Positions 27,244 through 37,733 of a DNA stretch of 64,000 nt are shown here, piece after piece. The DNA comes from Azonexus sp. (GTDB lineage Bacteria > Pseudomonadota > Gammaproteobacteria > Burkholderiales > Rhodocyclaceae): positions 253,949 through 317,948 of the forward strand of contig NZ_JAVBXX010000003.1 in NCBI RefSeq assembly GCF_030824335.1, read 5' to 3'. Numbering within the stretch: the first letter of the stretch is position 1; the number at the start of each line of letters is the position of its first letter. The notes beneath the pieces were generated by a model. It worked only from the letters and a program-made list of their open reading frames with translations. It searched no databases and was not told the DNA's origin. The translations under genes were made by a program, and so were the position numbers.

Positions 27244-27897
27244 TTAGATTTCGCTGATGACCACGTCGGCCGACAAGCGGGATTTCGGCAAGCTTGCATT
27301 GAAATCCTGCGCACTGCGATAGCCGAGCGCCAACAGGACCACGCTGCGCAAGCCTTTTTCTTCCAGACCGAGCGCCTGATCCAGCGCGGCGCAATCGATC
27401 CCTTCCATCGGGCACGCATCCAGCCCCAGAGAGGCAGCGCCGAACATCAAGCTGCCCAGCGCAAGGTAAACCTGCTTGTCCATCCACACTGGTGCATCCT
27501 GCAATTGATCGCGGTGCAGGCTGGCATAAAAATTACGCGTGTTCTGCTGGCCTGTCCGGGCTTCTGGCGTAGCAAAGCGACCATCCTTCTCTTCTTGCGC
27601 CAGGATCGACGCCAGATGCGCGTCATCCAGTTCACGGCGAGCGCACAGCACGACCACATGCGATGCATTGCGCACCTTGGGTTCGTTGTAAGCAAAATTG
27701 GCCTTCAGGGTATCGGCAATAGACGCCTTGCCTGACTCGCTGCTGGCAATGATGAAATGCCAAGGTTGGGAATTGACGGAAGACGGCGCAAAACGCAGCA
27801 GCGTGCGCAACTGGTCGATCAAGGCGGCATCAATGCGCCGGCTGGCATCGAATGCCTTGCAAGTGTGACGGGTACTGGCGATCTCGGCGATATTCAT
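27244..27897 (-). CDS. nfsB: Oxygen-insensitive NAD(P)H nitroreductase
   Basis: 217 residues, very similar along its length to E. coli NfsB: RHTCKAFDASRRID, FAPSSVNSQPWHFI (FMN contact), ASHVVVLCA, EKDGRFATPEA, LGLDACPMEGID and DFNASLPKSRL. It is a cytoplasmic FMN enzyme that reduces nitroaromatics, quinones or dihydropteridine. It stands alone between genes of unrelated function. The 210 bp downstream hold no supportable gene. Confidence 0.95.
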   Translation of the reverse strand: MNIAEIASTRHTCKAFDASRRIDAALIDQLRTLLRFAPSSVNSQPWHFIIASSESGKASIADTLKANFAYNEPKVRNASHVVVLCARRELDDAHLASILAQEEKDGRFATPEARTGQQNTRNFYASLHRDQLQDAPVWMDKQVYLALGSLMFGAASLGLDACPMEGIDCAALDQALGLEEKGLRSVVLLALGYRSAQDFNASLPKSRLSADVVISEI

Positions 27898-27982
27898 GGG
27901 AAGTGGCTCCGGATTCTGGTCAAATGACAGTGAAAAATAGCAAGGCTGCACGGCCAAGCTGCGGACGGCAAGATAACGGGCG

Positions 27983-29614
27983 CTAGGGCTTTTCGTCCAG
28001 CGCCAGCAACGCCAGGCCGTCCCGACCGATCCCGACGGCACAAGCGCCCTGTTCCCCGGTAACGCGGTAACGCTGATTGCCCATGTGCACCTCGACCCCC
28101 TCGTGCAGAAGTTGCTGAGCTACGACACGCGACTGTTGCGAAAGCTCAATTTTTTTCGTCAGCACATCGTGTTCTTCGCGCATGGCTGCAATTTCTGCCG
28201 ATAACGAAGCGGCAGTCGTACGCGCCTTTTCGCACATTTCCGGGCGCAATTTGCCAGGATTCTTGCGGGCGAAATCAAGCAATTTGCTGACTTCCAGCAA
28301 CTGGGTTTCGCGCTCATCCCGCAGCTTGCTCATTTGCAGCAACTGCTTGTGCATCAGCGGATTGACCCCGATTTCACAATAGGTCAGCACGCGGTTGGGC
28401 GAACCGATGACTTTGGCCGTAATCGACAGCGTGGCATGGATGCGCCCGCCGATGATGTGGCCACGCCGCTTGCCGGCCACATGCACGTGATTGATCGCCG
28501 ACAACTCGCACTGCATTGCCGTGTCGTCGATGAAAATACTGTCCCCCGCTTCGATCCGCGCCTGCTGGGCATACGCCGCGTGGATCGAGCCGGCACAATG
28601 AATGTGACATTCCTCGCTGGTCTTGCGGCCCAGGGAGCCCATCACACCGCCCTTGACGACAATACTGCCGCCGGCCTCCAGCGTCCCCATATCGACCACG
28701 CCCCCCACTTCGATATCGCCACTGGCCTTGACCCGCATACCGGTATTGATATCGCCCTTGATCACCACGCTGCCGTCGAAATCGATATTCCCGCTGGCCG
28801 TACCGACTTCCGCCACATTGAATACCGGCTCGACGATCATGCCGCCTTTGACCACGACGGGCTGCCCGGTAATCGCGGCGACCAGCAAATCCGGATTGGC
28901 CGGATCGAAAGCCGTCCCCGGCAGCGATGATGCATAGGCTGCCGGCTTGCCAGGCAGCGCGTCGATTTTTTCACCAAGCAGCGTTTTACCGGGCGTCCCG
29001 GGCGTTGGCGGGTGGCGCAACATCAACCAGTCGCCCGCATGCACGACAAAAATATCCCCCAGGTCACGATAATCGGTGTGACCGCTTTCATCGACCCGAG
29101 GCACGCGGCTGCGCACATCCGGGATCAGGGACTCCAGCCGACCGTCCAGCCCATGCTCGGGGGGCAAACCACGCGCAATCACCAGGCCCTCGGCGGCGCC
29201 GGCGGCAACTGCTGCTGCAATGGCATCGTGCAGAATTCCATCGCCGATACCGTTATCTGCCAAAAGTGCAAAAATCGAGTCGGCGTCAACCGGAACACCA
29301 CCCGCTGCAGGCTGAATATCGAGATATGCCTCAACACCATCAGCTGAAATTTCAATGTTCAGACTGGCATCGACAGACTCGGCCAATTTGATTTCAAGCG
29401 CCGTACCAGCGTTGTAATTGGCCAGCACGGCAAGCAGTGCCTGTGGCTCGTAACGTAATGTCGCATAACCATTTTTGGTCAGATACTCATTCAACCAGAC
29501 GTCATCAATCGGACTCGACTCGGCGTCTGGCGTCACGGTCGCCATCAGCGACTTGCTCTCCTGATCAAGCCGCAAGCTCAGGCCTCGCCCTCTTTGATCT
29601 TCTTCCATGGACAT
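27983..29614 (-). CDS. DUF342/FapA-type polymer-forming protein
   Basis: 543 residues. After ~180 variable residues comes the DUF342 region: GDIFVVHAGDWLMLRHPPTPGTPG, then a right-handed parallel beta-helix of short glycine-rich turns (NIDFDGSVVIKGDINTGMRV; GGSIVVKGGVMG). Near the C-terminus a long helical coiled coil (about 435-495) is followed by a short beta end. FapA-like proteins bind polyphosphate or metabolites and some act in cell-surface or flagellar functions; the role here is unknown. ATG 29614 and 29608 are both close to a G-rich Shine-Dalgarno. Confidence 0.88.
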   Translation of the reverse strand: MSMEEDQRGRGLSLRLDQESKSLMATVTPDAESSPIDDVWLNEYLTKNGYATLRYEPQALLAVLANYNAGTALEIKLAESVDASLNIEISADGVEAYLDIQPAAGGVPVDADSIFALLADNGIGDGILHDAIAAAVAAGAAEGLVIARGLPPEHGLDGRLESLIPDVRSRVPRVDESGHTDYRDLGDIFVVHAGDWLMLRHPPTPGTPGKTLLGEKIDALPGKPAAYASSLPGTAFDPANPDLLVAAITGQPVVVKGGMIVEPVFNVAEVGTASGNIDFDGSVVIKGDINTGMRVKASGDIEVGGVVDMGTLEAGGSIVVKGGVMGSLGRKTSEECHIHCAGSIHAAYAQQARIEAGDSIFIDDTAMQCELSAINHVHVAGKRRGHIIGGRIHATLSITAKVIGSPNRVLTYCEIGVNPLMHKQLLQMSKLRDERETQLLEVSKLLDFARKNPGKLRPEMCEKARTTAASLSAEIAAMREEHDVLTKKIELSQQSRVVAQQLLHEGVEVHMGNQRYRVTGEQGACAVGIGRDGLALLALDEKP

Positions 29615-29763
29615 CCCCTCCCCCAAGGATTGCTTTGATGTGTTTATCAATTAATACGCAAATATCTGTTTTTCTTGCATATTAGCCCATTTTTAACAAA
29701 ATACGCGCCGCTGAAATCCCCCGCCCCCTCTTGCGACCCGTTAAAATCGCCCGGTTTCGCCGT

Positions 29764-29777
29764 CTTCTGCGGTCAAC
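29764..29777. repeat. Partial copy of the interspersed palindrome
   Basis: TTCTGCGGTCAACC, differing by one base from the consensus half, 28 bp before the parE start. Confidence 0.35.
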
Positions 29778-29804
29778 CCTGTTTCATTGCCGATTTCCAC
29801 CACG

Positions 29805-31766
<1,962 letters not shown>

Positions 31767-31838
31767 GCAACGGCCCGGCACGAACCAAAATCATCCCGCC
31801 ACACCAGCATCTCCCGCCAAATACCATCGAGTCCGCCC

Positions 31839-32675
31839 ATGAAAACACCGAAAAGACTCATCACGCTCGTTGAGGAAGGCCTGGTTGACGAAGTCCTGGG
31901 TCAGTTAATGAGCGGCAAGGAAGCCACCGTCTATATCGTTCGCTGCGGCGAGCACATTCGTTGCGCCAAGGTATACAAGGATGCCAAGCAGCGCAGTTTC
32001 CGCAAGGCCGCTTCCTATCAGGAAGGCCGCAAGGTGAAGAATAGCCGGCAAGCGCGGGCCATGGAAAAAGGCAGTCGCTACGGCCGCCAGATGCAGGAAG
32101 AAACCTGGCAGAACGCCGAAGTTGATGCCCTTTACCGGCTGGCCAACGCTGGCGTTCGGGTGCCGCAGCCGCACATCTGCTTCGAGGGTGTACTGCTGAT
32201 GGATCTGGTCACCGATGCGGAAGGCAATGTGGCACCGCGGCTCAACGATGTCGCGTTGAGCGAGGCGACCGCACTGGAATACCACGCCCTGCTGGTCAAC
32301 CAGGTGGTGCGCATGCTGTGCGCCGGGATCATTCACGGCGATCTTTCGGAATACAACATTCTCGTTGCCGAAGACGGCCCGGTCATCATCGACCTGCCGC
32401 AGGCCATCGACGCGTCGGCCAACAGCACGGCGGCCGAAATGCTGGAGCGCGACGTGATCAATCTGCGCAGCTATTTCAGCGCCTTTGCCCCGTCGCTGAA
32501 AGATACCCAATATGGCAAGGAAATCTGGAGCCTGTACGAAAGCGGCAACTTGCGGCCCGATCAGGTGCTGAGCGGCCAGGTCGTCCTCGATGACAGCCCG
32601 GCCGACGTCGAAGCAGTATTGCGCCAGGTAGAAGAAGCGATCCGGGAAGATGAAATTCGCCGGATGTGCCGTTAA
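31839..32675 (+). CDS. RIO1-like serine protein kinase (PA4780 family)
   Basis: 278 residues. KEATVYIVRCGEHIRCAKVY carries the phosphate loop and ATP-binding lysine; GIIHGDLSEYNILV is the catalytic loop with its Asp and Asn; IIDLPQAID replaces DFG as the metal site. A basic stretch (QRSFRKAASYQEGRKVKNSR) follows the first strands, as in bacterial RIO kinases. Substrates are unknown; archaeal and eukaryotic relatives act in ribosome maturation. The downstream patatin gene begins inside its 3' end. Confidence 0.92.
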   Translation: MKTPKRLITLVEEGLVDEVLGQLMSGKEATVYIVRCGEHIRCAKVYKDAKQRSFRKAASYQEGRKVKNSRQARAMEKGSRYGRQMQEETWQNAEVDALYRLANAGVRVPQPHICFEGVLLMDLVTDAEGNVAPRLNDVALSEATALEYHALLVNQVVRMLCAGIIHGDLSEYNILVAEDGPVIIDLPQAIDASANSTAAEMLERDVINLRSYFSAFAPSLKDTQYGKEIWSLYESGNLRPDQVLSGQVVLDDSPADVEAVLRQVEEAIREDEIRRMCR

Positions 32676-33567
32676 CGTGAGCCGCATACGCACCCTCTCC
32701 CTGCTGCGCCGCAGCCTGTTGACCGCCGGTTTGCTCTGGCTGACCGGCTGCGCCTCGCCACCGCCAGCCAAACCGCTGATTATCGCGGTCAACCCACCGG
32801 CCAAGGCAAAAATTGCCCTCGCCCTCGGAGGCGGTGCAGCACGCGGCTTTGCCCACATCGGCGTGATCAAGATGCTGGAATCGCAAGGCATCGTGCCCGA
32901 CTACATCGTTGGCACCAGTGCCGGCGCTGTCGTCGGATCACTGTACGCCGGCGGCTTCGATGCCTTCGCCATGCAGAAAATTGCCCAACAACTGGACGAG
33001 ACCCTCTTTGCCGACTGGACACTCGGCGGACGCGGATTGCTGAAAGGCGAAGCGCTGCAGGATTTCATCAATCAACATCTCAACCGGCGACCGCTGGAAA
33101 AACTACGCATTCCTTTCGGTACCGTCGCCACCGATCTGAACAGCGGTGAGCGCGTGGTCTTTCGCAACGGCGATACCGGCATGGCGGTACGTGCTTCGGC
33201 CGCCGTTCCCGGCGTTTTTCAGCCCACCCGGATCAATGGCAAAAACTATGTCGATGGTGGTCTGAGCAGCCCGATTCCGGTTAAGGCAGCGCGCGAAATG
33301 GGCGCCGACTTCGTCATCGCCGTCGATATTTCGGCCATTGCCGAAGGCCAGCCGGTAGATAGCATGAGCAGTATCCTGTGGCAAACCACAACGATCATGG
33401 GCAGCATCATCGGCAAGAACGAACTGGCCAGCGCTGACATCGTCATCCGGCCGAAGCTGCCCTACGTCAAATCCTGGGACTTCACCGCCCGCCACGACGC
33501 AATGCTTGAAGGCGAACGCGCCGCACTGGTGGCGTTACCGGCGATCAAACAAAAACTGGGGCGCTGA
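32650..33567 (+). CDS. Patatin-like phospholipase, predicted lipoprotein (RssA-like)
   Basis: 305 residues. A hydrophobic leader ends in the lipobox LTGC. The patatin domain has the oxyanion loop LGGGAARGFAH, the nucleophile elbow GTSAGA and the catalytic-dyad Asp in DGGLSSPIPV. Probably a lipase or esterase held at the inner or outer membrane facing the periplasm. ATG 32650 overlaps the RIO gene by 26 bases and gives a slightly long leader; GTG 32677, just after the RIO stop, is a reasonable alternative but lacks a Shine-Dalgarno. Confidence 0.9.
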   Translation: MKFAGCAVNVSRIRTLSLLRRSLLTAGLLWLTGCASPPPAKPLIIAVNPPAKAKIALALGGGAARGFAHIGVIKMLESQGIVPDYIVGTSAGAVVGSLYAGGFDAFAMQKIAQQLDETLFADWTLGGRGLLKGEALQDFINQHLNRRPLEKLRIPFGTVATDLNSGERVVFRNGDTGMAVRASAAVPGVFQPTRINGKNYVDGGLSSPIPVKAAREMGADFVIAVDISAIAEGQPVDSMSSILWQTTTIMGSIIGKNELASADIVIRPKLPYVKSWDFTARHDAMLEGERAALVALPAIKQKLGR

Positions 33568-33578
33568 GGCAGTCGACC

Positions 33579-33845
33579 GTGGCAATGCATACTGTACACA
33601 TGCCCAAATACCCGGAATGCTGGGAAAGCTGCGGTTCGTGTGCCAGCGGCGATGTGTTCATCCTGGAAATCCTGGTACAAATCGGTGACTTGCTGGCTCG
33701 GGACGACAATATCCTGACGCTGGAAACCGGCAAGGTGGCGCTGGATATCCCCACCCCCTGGGCCGGCCGAGTTCTTGAAATACATGTGACGGCGGGCGAC
33801 AAAGTCGCCGAAGGTGCGCCACTGCTTACACTGGAAAGTGAATGA
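33579..33845 (+). CDS. Stand-alone lipoyl/biotinyl-type domain protein
   Basis: 88 residues made of one lipoyl-like beta barrel. ILTLETGKVALDIPTPWAGR contains the turn in which the lysine of ETGK would be lipoylated, and VTAGDKVAEGAPLLTLE is the second half. The N-terminal part is unusual in having three cysteines close together (ECWESCGSC). No E2, E3 or carboxylase genes are nearby, so its partner enzyme is unknown. GTG 33579 (GAGG nine bases upstream) or ATG 33585 may be the start. Confidence 0.75.
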   Translation: MAMHTVHMPKYPECWESCGSCASGDVFILEILVQIGDLLARDDNILTLETGKVALDIPTPWAGRVLEIHVTAGDKVAEGAPLLTLESE

Positions 33846-33939
33846 ACCGTGATTGCTACCGCCGCCTGTCAGCTTATCGGACACCACATCGCCAAATGAC
33901 AGCCAGCGAAAGACGCCCAGGCAACAGGAACTCCTGATC

Positions 33940-34164
33940 ATGAAAATAATTGCCTATCTGGTTTTGCTGAGCATTCTGGGTAGCATTACCTGGAAATATC
34001 CCTTCCTGTTTGAACTGCCCCTGATCGGTGCCATCGCTGGCGCCTATTGGTTGTTTTTCCGCCAGCCCGATCAAAATACAAAGCCAGAAGATCACCAGAA
34101 ACCACAAAGTCAGCAAGCCAACCGGGAAAATGCACTTTTGCCTTTGCATAAGCGGCCGGATTGA
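33940..34164 (+). CDS. Small membrane protein of unknown function
   Basis: 74 residues: two hydrophobic stretches (about 2-15 and 22-40) and a Gln/Lys/Pro-rich hydrophilic tail (QPDQNTKPEDHQKPQSQQ). AGGAA lies ten bases before the ATG. It sits between the lipoyl protein and the repeat protein, on the same strand. No family recognised. Confidence 0.5.
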   Translation: MKIIAYLVLLSILGSITWKYPFLFELPLIGAIAGAYWLFFRQPDQNTKPEDHQKPQSQQANRENALLPLHKRPD

Positions 34165-34229
34165 CCTAAAGTACAACTAAGTCGTCGAAGTGTCTTTGAC
34201 CTTCAAATTGTTTATTCGAGGTAAATAAA

Positions 34230-35096
34230 ATGCCCACCGCCGTTAATTCGAGTAGTTCCACTCAGGAAGCCTACCGGGCAAAGCTCGCCAATGGCCTCAG
34301 TAATTCGCTTGCCAATGCGACGAATAGCCTGAAGGCCACCGATAAAATGGTGAAAACCTCTGGAACAGAGGCTGCGGGTGTTCAAAATGCGTCAAAGAAT
34401 GTTTCCGGTAGCCAGAATCAGGCTAGCCCAGCTACTTCTTCGACCAAGGTCAGCTTGAGTTCTGAAGGCATTGCTCGATTGCAGGCTGAGAACAGCACGA
34501 AAGCCTCGTCGGCCAATACATCGGCAACGCCAAGCCCGGCGTCTTCCGGCAACGCACGGCCTGAACGCCGTCAGTTCAATTCGGTTGATGAAGCCATTTC
34601 CTACGGTGCCAGCCGGGCAGCCGAACAAGCGAATACCCGCGCCGCAGCCAGAACGGCCAGCGCGAATGGTGAGGTACGCTCGGCCAATGCTGCAAATTCG
34701 GCCAATGCGGCCAACAACACAACGGCAAACTCGTCCAGCAATGCCGCAACGAATTCTGCGGCCACCGCGTCAGCCAATTCGAATAAATCGACTGTATCCA
34801 CCGACAGCACAACGGCGTCTTCAACGAGCAGCCGTGCCGAAAGACGTCAGGTCAATTCGGCTGACAATGCAACTGCCTACGGCGCTGGGCGGGTAGCTTA
34901 CAAGCCAGACACCCAGTCTACGACTAAAACAAACAACGCGAGCGAGTCGGGTTCGACCAACGCACAAAGTGAAACCGCTGCAGCTAATCGTTCGGACAGG
35001 AAACGTTTCAGTTCGGTCGATGAAGCCATCTCCTACGGCGCCCAACGAGCCGTCGAGCAGTACTCGAAACAGCAGAGCGTCATTCGCGGCGCCTGA
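34230..35096 (+). CDS. Ser/Ala/Asn-rich protein with three ~23-residue repeats
   Basis: 288 residues with no signal peptide and no membrane span. Three copies of a motif of the form ERRQFNSVDEAISYGASRA occur at about 110-132, 202-224 and 255-277; the middle one is degenerate. Long low-complexity linkers of Ala, Ser, Asn and Thr separate them, so most of the chain should be disordered. TKVSLSSEGIARLQ near 72 is another short ordered patch. GAGG lies before the ATG and a strong terminator follows, so it is a single-gene unit. The repeats may be docking or assembly elements; no known function. Confidence 0.8.
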   Translation: MPTAVNSSSSTQEAYRAKLANGLSNSLANATNSLKATDKMVKTSGTEAAGVQNASKNVSGSQNQASPATSSTKVSLSSEGIARLQAENSTKASSANTSATPSPASSGNARPERRQFNSVDEAISYGASRAAEQANTRAAARTASANGEVRSANAANSANAANNTTANSSSNAATNSAATASANSNKSTVSTDSTTASSTSSRAERRQVNSADNATAYGAGRVAYKPDTQSTTKTNNASESGSTNAQSETAAANRSDRKRFSSVDEAISYGAQRAVEQYSKQQSVIRGA

Positions 35097-35118
35097 TTCA
35101 TCGCTGCAGCACACCATC

Positions 35119-35151
35119 AAGGGTGGTCATGAACTCATGACCACCCTTTTT
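35119..35151 (+). terminator. Terminator after the repeat protein
   Basis: Perfect 14-bp stem AAGGGTGGTCATGA / TCATGACCACCCTT with a two-base gap and a T-run, 23 bp beyond the stop. Confidence 0.9.
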
Positions 35152-35233
35152 ACGTCAACGTACCCGCTTGATCACGAGGCAAAATCACGACGCGCTGACG
35201 CCAGACGGCGCATCCACAGGTAAACTGCCGGCC

Positions 35234-37231
35234 ATGACCTCCGCTCCTTCCTGCGCCGCCCCTTCCGTCGCGCCACCCATCGAAATTGGCCGCGCGCCCG
35301 GCAACATCAGCCCGCCTCATGCCGGATCGCCACGCATCCTGTCGATCATCCCGCCGATGACGCAGCTCAACACGCCCTACCCGGCCACCGCCTATCTGAC
35401 CGGCTTCCTGCGTTCGCGCGGTTTTGTCGCGGAACAGGCCGATCTGGCGCTGGCATTGGTACTTGAGTTGCTTTCTCCGGCCGGTTTACCCAAGCTCAAG
35501 GTGGCCGCCGAAGCGATTCCCGGCAAGAAGCGCTCGCCGACGATCAAAACTTTCCTCAACGAATTCAACCGCTACCTCGCCAGCATTGGCCCGGCCATTG
35601 CGTTCCTGCAAGGCCGGGATACGTCAATGGCACATCGCATCGGCTCGCGGGCCTTCCTGCCTGAAGGGCCGCGCTTTGCTTCGCTCGACAATTACATTGA
35701 CGAAGATGGCGGCGATCCACTGGCCTGGGCTTTCGGCGCGCTCGGCGTACAGGACCGGGCACGCCATTTGGCCACGCTGTATCTCAACGACCTGGCCGAT
35801 GTCTTGCGCGAGGCGGTCGATACACGCTTCGAATTCGTCCGCTATGCCGAGTCGCTGGCGCAAAGCCAGGCCAGTTTCAATCCGCTGGCCAGCGCACTCG
35901 CTGCAGCCAAGACGCTGGTCGACGAAACCTTGGAAAAACTGACGATTTCCACGGTCGACCGCAATAATCCAGGCATTTTGCTCATTTCCGTACCTTTCCC
36001 CGGTTCGGTCTATGCCGCGTTTCGCATCGCGCAAACAGTGAAACGAAAATACCCACACATCGTCACTGTGCTGGGCGGCGGTTACGTCAATACCGAATTG
36101 CGCGAGCTGGCCGAGCCGCGCGTTTTCGACTATTTCGATTACGTCACGCTTGATGATGGCGAAAAGCCGCTGCTCGCGCTGTTCGAACATTTGGCCGGCG
36201 AGCGCCCACGACTCAATCTGGTGCGCACCTTTAGCCGCGTCGATGGTGAAGTCCGTTACTTCAATGCGCAAGAACCCGACATCCCCTTCGAAGAAGTCGG
36301 CACGCCGACCTGGGATGGCTTGCCGCTGGACCGCTACCTGTCGCTGCTCGACATGCTCAATCCGATGCACCGACTGTGGTCGGACGGCCATTGGAACAAG
36401 CTCACCGTAGCCCACGGCTGCTACTGGAAGAAATGCAGTTTTTGCGACGTCAGCCTCGATTACATTTCGCGTTACGAAGCCGCCAGCGCCAGCACGCTGG
36501 TTGACCGCATCGAGCGCATCATCGACGAAACCGGCCACACCGGCTTCCATTTTGTCGACGAAGCAGCCCCCCCCAAAGCCCTGCGCGCGCTGGCCGAGGA
36601 ACTGCAACGACGCAACCTGGCCATTTCCTGGTGGGGCAACATCCGTTTCGAAAAATCGTTCACCCCGGAACTCTGCTTGCAACTGGCCGACAGCGGCTGT
36701 ATCGCCATTTCCGGTGGCCTGGAAGTGGCCTCCGACCGCCTGCTGGAATTGATGAAAAAAGGCGTCTCGGTCGATCAGGTAGCCCGCGTCACCCGCGCTT
36801 TCACGGATGCCGGCATTCTCGTCCACGCCTACCTGATGTACGGTTTCCCGACGCAAACCCAGCACGACACCGTCGACGCGCTGGAATACGTGCGCCAGCT
36901 TTTCGCCGAAGGCTGCATCCAGTCCGGCTACTTCCACCGCTTCTCCTGCACGGTGCATTCGCCGGTTGGCCAGAATCCAGCCGAATACGGCATTCGCCTG
37001 CAGCCTTTACCCCCGGGCAAGTTTGCCAAAAATGATGTGCAATTCATCGATCCAACGGGGGTCGACCACAGCACTCTGGGACGTGCACTGAACAAGGCAC
37101 TATACAACTACATGCACGGCATCGGGCTTGATGACGATGTGCGCAACTGGTTCGACTGCAAGGTGCCGCGGCCACGGGTTGCCCGACACTTCATTTCCCG
37201 TGCACTCAATGCCGAACTCAGCAGGCCATGA
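35234..37231 (+). CDS. B12-binding-type radical SAM protein
   Basis: 665 residues. The middle N-terminal part resembles a cobalamin-binding Rossmann domain (ILLISVPFPGSVYAAFRIAQ; TVLGGGYVNTEL, about 250-320), followed by the radical SAM barrel with CYWKKCSFCDV (CX4CX2C, near 397) and SGGLEVASDRLLELMKKGVS. The C-terminal ~120 residues are specific to this group. The base-off DXHXXG motif is not evident, so cobalamin binding is inferred from fold only. The stop overlaps the ATG of the cupin gene (ATGA), so the two are translated together. The reaction is unknown. Confidence 0.86.
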   Translation: MTSAPSCAAPSVAPPIEIGRAPGNISPPHAGSPRILSIIPPMTQLNTPYPATAYLTGFLRSRGFVAEQADLALALVLELLSPAGLPKLKVAAEAIPGKKRSPTIKTFLNEFNRYLASIGPAIAFLQGRDTSMAHRIGSRAFLPEGPRFASLDNYIDEDGGDPLAWAFGALGVQDRARHLATLYLNDLADVLREAVDTRFEFVRYAESLAQSQASFNPLASALAAAKTLVDETLEKLTISTVDRNNPGILLISVPFPGSVYAAFRIAQTVKRKYPHIVTVLGGGYVNTELRELAEPRVFDYFDYVTLDDGEKPLLALFEHLAGERPRLNLVRTFSRVDGEVRYFNAQEPDIPFEEVGTPTWDGLPLDRYLSLLDMLNPMHRLWSDGHWNKLTVAHGCYWKKCSFCDVSLDYISRYEAASASTLVDRIERIIDETGHTGFHFVDEAAPPKALRALAEELQRRNLAISWWGNIRFEKSFTPELCLQLADSGCIAISGGLEVASDRLLELMKKGVSVDQVARVTRAFTDAGILVHAYLMYGFPTQTQHDTVDALEYVRQLFAEGCIQSGYFHRFSCTVHSPVGQNPAEYGIRLQPLPPGKFAKNDVQFIDPTGVDHSTLGRALNKALYNYMHGIGLDDDVRNWFDCKVPRPRVARHFISRALNAELSRP

Positions 37232-37599
37232 CGCCAAACACCAACCTTTTTGCCGATTTATCGCCGTCGCCCCTAGGGCCAGCCTCTGTTTCTATGGCCG
37301 CAGAAATTGAGCAAAACAGCGAACAATTCAGCGAACTGCTCGCCCGCCCGGGCCTGCGCATCGAACGCATCATCTCCACCGGCCAATGTAGTCCGCCCGA
37401 TTTCTGGTACGACCAGGACGAGGGCGAATGGGTTGTTTTGTTGCAGGGGGAAGCGCAGTTGCGTTTTGCCGACGAAGCAAAAGCCCGTCACCTGCGTGCC
37501 GGCGACCATCTCGATATCGCGCCGCATCGCCGGCATCGCGTGGACTGGACGGCGCCGGACCAGACGACAATCTGGCTGGCCATTTTCTATCGAGCCTGA
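37228..37599 (+). CDS. Single-domain cupin protein
   Basis: 123 residues. The two cupin motifs are visible: WYDQDEGEWVVLLQGEAQLRF (Glu kept, histidines of motif 1 replaced) and HLDIAPHRRHRVDWT (His kept). A metal site is therefore incomplete or unusual. Translational coupling to the radical SAM gene suggests that it acts with or protects that enzyme's product. Function unknown. Confidence 0.85.
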   Translation: MTPNTNLFADLSPSPLGPASVSMAAEIEQNSEQFSELLARPGLRIERIISTGQCSPPDFWYDQDEGEWVVLLQGEAQLRFADEAKARHLRAGDHLDIAPHRRHRVDWTAPDQTTIWLAIFYRA

Positions 37600-37733
37600 C
37601 GGCCAGCTTTCCCGATTTAGAGCGTTCAGCCGATGACTACCTGTGCGCCAACCGCTGGCAAGCCCGAAGCCGGTTGGAACAGGAACATATCGGCGACCTC
37701 CTGAGCCTGCTCCCGTAGCTTGCCCGCTACGGC

